The notes beneath the pieces were generated by a model. The model saw only the letters and a list, made by a program, of their open reading frames with translations. It had not been told where the DNA came from and searched no databases. DNA of 64,000 bases from Candidatus Methanoperedens sp. BLZ2 (GTDB lineage: Archaea > Halobacteriota > Methanosarcinia > Methanosarcinales > Methanoperedenaceae), in the NCBI RefSeq assembly GCF_002487355.1, contig NZ_NTMG01000068.1, forward strand, positions 62,001-126,000, read 5' to 3'. Each line of letters starts with the position of its first letter. Position 1 is the stretch's first letter. The position numbers and the translations under genes were made by a program. This document shows positions 61,110 to 64,000 of the stretch, piece by piece.

Positions 61110-61490
61110 TTATACTGTCTTTATCTCAAACCCTTCGAACATCTTTCTCATAACCAGGTCCTGAATCGACCCAAAACCTGAAGTGGCGATAATCTTCCCG
61201 TCCAGGTCATCAATAGACCGAATGTCAGAACCTGCCCTCACGATCAGTGCGCTGCCACCTGAATTTACTCCACTGATAATGTATATTCTTCCATTATCAT
61301 TTATCCAGTACCTCAAAAGCGGGGTCACACCAAACGTGGCAATGTCAACTTCCCTGTGAGTGAAAGCATTCGTTATTGCCAGGCCGTTCCTGAATTTCAT
61401 GAACTTGATATTTTTACCGGGGATCAGGCCGACTTTTTCAAAGTACCCTTCTTCCTGTGCTACATAAACTGCAAGGTAATGGATATTACG
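61110..61490 (-). pseudogene. Truncated ABC-transporter solute-binding protein (NitT/TauT-like)
   Basis: The minus strand is open from 61490 to the stop at 61110 and reads HYLAVYVAQEEGYFEKVGLI, NAFTHREVDIATFGVTPLLR, SALIVRAGSDIRSIDDLDGK, and IIATSGFGSIQDLVMRKMFE. This is the first third of a SsuA/NitT-type substrate-binding protein; the signal peptide and the C-terminal 180 or so residues are missing. It starts at a stop codon immediately behind a truncated small frame, so two genes have been joined by deletion. The frame starting with ATG at 61400 gives 96 residues and cannot be a functional binding protein. Confidence 0.65.
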
Positions 61491-61552
61491 TTAGAGATAT
61501 TTTCATTCTTTTTGATCAAATCAACGATCTTATCATCAATATTTTTATTCAT
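61460..61552 (-). pseudogene. 5' fragment of the second gene of the HTH operon
   Basis: ATG at 61552 overlaps the stop region of the HTH gene by eight bases and starts MNKNIDDKIVDLIKKNENIS with NVISI following, then runs into the solute-binding-protein sequence in the wrong frame and stops at 61460. It looks like the first 25 residues of a gene translationally coupled to the regulator, the rest of which has been lost. I do not recognise the family. Confidence 0.45.
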
Positions 61553-61907
61553 GATCTACCACCGGCGTTTCCAGATCGGGTGAAGTCAATTGTTCGTCCG
61601 ATAATAATCTCAATTCATCATAGAATTTTATTAGAAGCTTTGCAGCTTCATTTTCCTCGTTGAGATAGAACGAACGTATCTGTTTCCCGATCTTTTTCTC
61701 AATAATTATGTTATTCTGCAAAAGAGGTTCAATTACTCTTGCCACGCTGGAATGATACAATCCCGTGGCCTGCGCTATCCCTGAAAGATAATTGATCTCT
61801 CCTTTATTATTCATGAGATATTCCAGTACAGTTAATTGTGCTGTTTTTCCAAATAACTTTTCAAGCGGGCTCATATTTTGTCCTGATTGTGCCTCTGGCG
61901 ACAACAT
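61545..61907 (-). CDS. Winged-helix transcriptional regulator
   Basis: 120 residues (109 from the ATG at 61874, MSPLEKLFGKTAQL). Helix-turn-helix region: FGKTAQLTVLEYLMNNKGEI, then LSGIAQATGLYHSSVARVIE, then a wing KIGKQIRSFYLNEENEAAKL. This is a small MarR/ArsR-like regulator common in Methanosarcinales, often in multiple copies with a coupled downstream gene. Here that downstream gene is reduced to a fragment. Upstream 61908-62093 is A/T-rich with several TATATA-type blocks and holds no gene. Confidence 0.7.
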   Translation of the reverse strand: MLSPEAQSGQNMSPLEKLFGKTAQLTVLEYLMNNKGEINYLSGIAQATGLYHSSVARVIEPLLQNNIIIEKKIGKQIRSFYLNEENEAAKLLIKFYDELRLLSDEQLTSPDLETPVVDHE

Positions 61908-62150
61908 TTAGTTAGATCCTTTTTAAATATATTTGCGTATGTATTCATATAGTTATGCTTTTGTAATCATAAGACTATGTGTAATTATATAGAAATTATA
62001 TTGTTTTATCTTACTAATATATGTATAATAAACACCAACTTGACGATTAATAGTAAAGATTATGTATTAAGATGTTCTAATTAAGATTGAGTTTTGTCTT
62101 GTCAGAGAACTTACCTGAAAACGAGTGGAATATCGTACAGGAGGATTAAA

Positions 62151-62876
62151 ATGAATAGAAAAGAAATGAATTCAGACAGAAGAACAGCGATAATTGTGGG
62201 TGTATTCTTCCTTCTTGGGTTTGCAGGCGCATTCAGCGCTGTTATTTTGAAACCCATACTGGATGACCCAAATCTTCTTATTAATTTAACCAGGAATAAA
62301 AACCTGGTGATGTTGGGAGCGTTCCTCGAGTTAGTTATGGCATTTGCATGCGCGAACATTGCAATTTGGCTGTATCCAGTCTTAAAAAAACATAACAAGT
62401 TCCTGGCTCTTGGAGCGGTTGGTTCCCGAATTATTGAGAACGTATTCCAGATTGTTGCTACACTCGGCCTGCTAATATTACTGACACTAAGCCAGGAAGC
62501 TGCAAAAGCAGATGCTCCTGCTGCTTCCACTTTTCAAACAGCAGTTGCTTTGCTGCTCGCAGTGCGTTTTTGGGCGCCCTTAGTGTTGGCACAAATCGCT
62601 TTTTGCCTGGGCGCTTTGATGTATTACTATGTGTTTTACCAATCAAAACTCATTCCAAGGTGGCTGTCGGGTTGGGGCATCGTTGCGATCATATTACATT
62701 TGACTTCAGTCTTCTTGACGATGTTCTTCCAAATTAATCCCTTTTCGGGGTCACCAATCATATTATTGAGCATACCTATATTCTTCCAGGAACTGACACT
62801 TGCAGGATGGCTGATAGTTAAAGGATTCAATCCGTCCGCACTCGCTTCCGGGTCTGCCAAAGTAGATATGAGCTAA
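62151..62876 (+). CDS. DUF4386 membrane protein, copy 1
   Basis: The ATG at 62151 follows AGGAGGATTAAA, so the 19 upstream codons are not used. 241 residues, six transmembrane helices. DUF4386 signs: RRTAIIVGVFFLLGFAGAFS, LLINLTRNKNLVMLGAFLEL, WLYPVLKKHNKFLALGAVGS, a YYVFYQSKLIPRWLSGWGIV loop, and the end WLIVKGFNPSALASGSAK. The family's role is unknown. The next gene is a close paralogue 11 bases away, hence tandem duplication. Confidence 0.85.
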   Translation: MNRKEMNSDRRTAIIVGVFFLLGFAGAFSAVILKPILDDPNLLINLTRNKNLVMLGAFLELVMAFACANIAIWLYPVLKKHNKFLALGAVGSRIIENVFQIVATLGLLILLTLSQEAAKADAPAASTFQTAVALLLAVRFWAPLVLAQIAFCLGALMYYYVFYQSKLIPRWLSGWGIVAIILHLTSVFLTMFFQINPFSGSPIILLSIPIFFQELTLAGWLIVKGFNPSALASGSAKVDMS

Positions 62877-62887
62877 GGAGAGATAAA

Positions 62888-63610
62888 ATGAATTCAAACA
62901 AAAAAATCGCAAGAACTACAGGAATATTGTTTATCATTGCGACGGCTGCAGTTCTACTGGGTAGTGGTCTTACGGAATCCATCGTGGGTGCTCCGGACTA
63001 CCTTGTTCAGATTGCTGCAAACAAGAACCTGGTAGCGCTGGGTGCGATTCTTTACTTTGTCGCGGCTGCCGGAAGTGCCGGCATCGCGATTTCGCTGTAC
63101 CCCGTCTTGCGGAAATACAATGAAGGTCTCGCTATCGGGTCAGTTGGTTTCAGGCTTATTGAGGCGGTGTTCTATATTGTGAGTGCACTCGGCTTGCTTT
63201 CTCTGCTGTCATTAAGCCAGGAATATGCAAGCGCAGAGCCTCAGGCAGTTCCAACCTTTCAAGTCCTGGGCACCTCGATTCTGGCAATGCGTGTTTGGGC
63301 GGGTTTCGTGCTTGCAGTGATTGCCTTCTGCCTGGGCGCAGCTATGTACTACTACGTTATGTATCGATTTAGACTCATCCCACGATGGCTATCAGTATGG
63401 GGTCTGGTCGCGCTCACATTGTTGCTCTTGATGACTCTATTGATCGCATTCGGCGAAAGAATTTCAGGACCTTCAGGCATGCAGGTGTTGTTGGTTCTCC
63501 CGATCCTTGTGCAGGAAATGGTTCTGGCGGTATGGCTGATAGTCAAAGGATTCAATCCATCGGCAATCGCCTCAGGGTCGCCAAAAACCGATACAAACGA
63601 GGTAAAATGA
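62888..63610 (+). CDS. DUF4386 membrane protein, copy 2
   Basis: 240 residues and the same six-helix layout as the preceding protein: KIARTTGILFIIATAAVLLG, LVQIAANKNLVALGAILYFV, SLYPVLRKYNEGLAIGSVGF, YYVMYRFRLIPRWLSVWGLV, and WLIVKGFNPSAIASGSPK at the end. An AAGGAGAGATAAA ribosome site precedes the ATG. Side by side with copy 1 and followed by an alcohol dehydrogenase-like gene after 29 bases, all in one direction; such DUF4386/oxidoreductase sets occur in bacteria too, so gene transfer is possible. Confidence 0.85.
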   Translation: MNSNKKIARTTGILFIIATAAVLLGSGLTESIVGAPDYLVQIAANKNLVALGAILYFVAAAGSAGIAISLYPVLRKYNEGLAIGSVGFRLIEAVFYIVSALGLLSLLSLSQEYASAEPQAVPTFQVLGTSILAMRVWAGFVLAVIAFCLGAAMYYYVMYRFRLIPRWLSVWGLVALTLLLLMTLLIAFGERISGPSGMQVLLVLPILVQEMVLAVWLIVKGFNPSAIASGSPKTDTNEVK

Positions 63611-63639
63611 CAAAATCAAAGTAAATTGGAGGAATAATC

Positions 63640-64000
63640 ATGAAAGCAATTGTACACACAAAATACGGATCACCGGATGAACTACAGCTCAAAGAGGTGA
63701 AAAAACCTATCCCTAAGGACAATGAAGTACTGATAAGAATATATGCAACAACAGTAACAACTACGGACTGCAACGTCCGTAACTTCACATTTGTACCTGG
63801 ATCGTTTAGATTCCCGGCACGGATTCATTTTGGTTTCAGAAAACCAAAAATAAATATACTGGGGATTGATTTAGCAGGAGAAATTGAAGCAGTCGGCAAA
63901 GATGTAAAACTATTTAAAAAAGGTGACCGGGTTTTTGGATCACCCGGTACTAATTTTGGTGGCCATGCAGAGTACATATGTATATCTGAAGATGGGGTGT
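63640..64000 (+). CDS. Zinc-type alcohol dehydrogenase-like / quinone oxidoreductase (MDR), partial
   Basis: The first 120 codons of a medium-chain dehydrogenase/reductase; the gene leaves the window. ATG at 63640 is preceded by GGAGG at 63628. Seen are MKAIVHTKYGSPDELQLKEV, PIPKDNEVLIRIYATTVTTT, NILGIDLAGEIEAVGKDVKL, FKKGDRVFGSPGTNFGGHAE. The GIDLAGEIEAVG pattern and the GGHAEY segment are those of the NADPH:quinone oxidoreductase-like branch without catalytic zinc. The NAD(P)-binding part lies beyond the window. Cotranscribed with the DUF4386 pair by position. Confidence 0.88.
   Translation, partial: MKAIVHTKYGSPDELQLKEVKKPIPKDNEVLIRIYATTVTTTDCNVRNFTFVPGSFRFPARIHFGFRKPKINILGIDLAGEIEAVGKDVKLFKKGDRVFGSPGTNFGGHAEYICISEDGV

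Overview
The window reads as a chromosome segment of a euryarchaeal, methanogen-related archaeon, most likely Methanosarcinales/ANME-2d ('Ca. Methanoperedens'-like); this assignment is inferred from gene content and was not searched. Archaeal markers: family-B DNA polymerase, PurP, archaeosine synthase ArcS, SepCysS, archaeal UMP kinase, a coenzyme F390 synthetase-like enzyme, the LemA/DUF2207 pair, a Methanosarcina-type S-layer domain protein, and TATA boxes at leaderless distances.

Layout. 0.4-3 kb: an AT-rich two-gene cassette (AbiJ-NTD/TIR-like protein plus Schlafen AlbA_2 protein) that looks like a defence module, lying against a decayed 3' end of an Lhr-type helicase. 3-9.6 kb: Fe-S and redox genes (DUF362, F390 synthetase-like, TspO, QueG-like), a regulator, an acetyltransferase and two decayed stretches. 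9.7-14 kb: a minus-strand cell-surface cluster (S-layer lipoprotein, membrane proteins, membrane-anchored winged helix). 14.3-16.1 kb: arcS. 16.2-18.0 kb: an IS200/IS605 element with tnpA and an unusual tnpB. 18.2-29.4 kb: methyltransferase, a TATA-binding-protein relic, a tiny Cys-rich ORF, purP, an FAD enzyme, queA-tgt (bacterial-type queuosine genes), RDD protein, polB and a DUF89 phosphatase. 29.5-40.4 kb: LemA/DUF2207, small membrane proteins, an ERCC4 nuclease, DUF169, SepCysS, and a patch where toxin-antitoxin-type genes lie between three copies of a roughly 110-bp repeat. 40.6-50 kb: pgk, a possible metallopeptidase, flippase-like protein, Trm112-like, thpR, pyrH, amt and small membrane proteins. 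50-56 kb: carB, a second tnpB element with the same ends as the first, and a DEAD-box helicase whose stop codon lies in the element. 56.3-61 kb: a TetR gene behind three tandem palindromic operators, followed by a rifampicin-phosphotransferase-like PEP-synthase-family enzyme and a B12-binding radical SAM protein. 61-64 kb: relics, an HTH regulator, two DUF4386 paralogues and the start of a zinc-type alcohol dehydrogenase-like gene.

The most unusual general feature is a series of short genes that keep both ends but have lost their middle: MTH865-like, TBP, deaminase-like and hicA; a solute-binding-protein relic and a PDFGA-tail relic are further fragments. Several of these are read only across a frame change. 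This suggests a genome with frequent small deletions in dispensable or duplicated genes, or else assembly error, which must be excluded first.

No rRNA, tRNA or CRISPR array was recognised.
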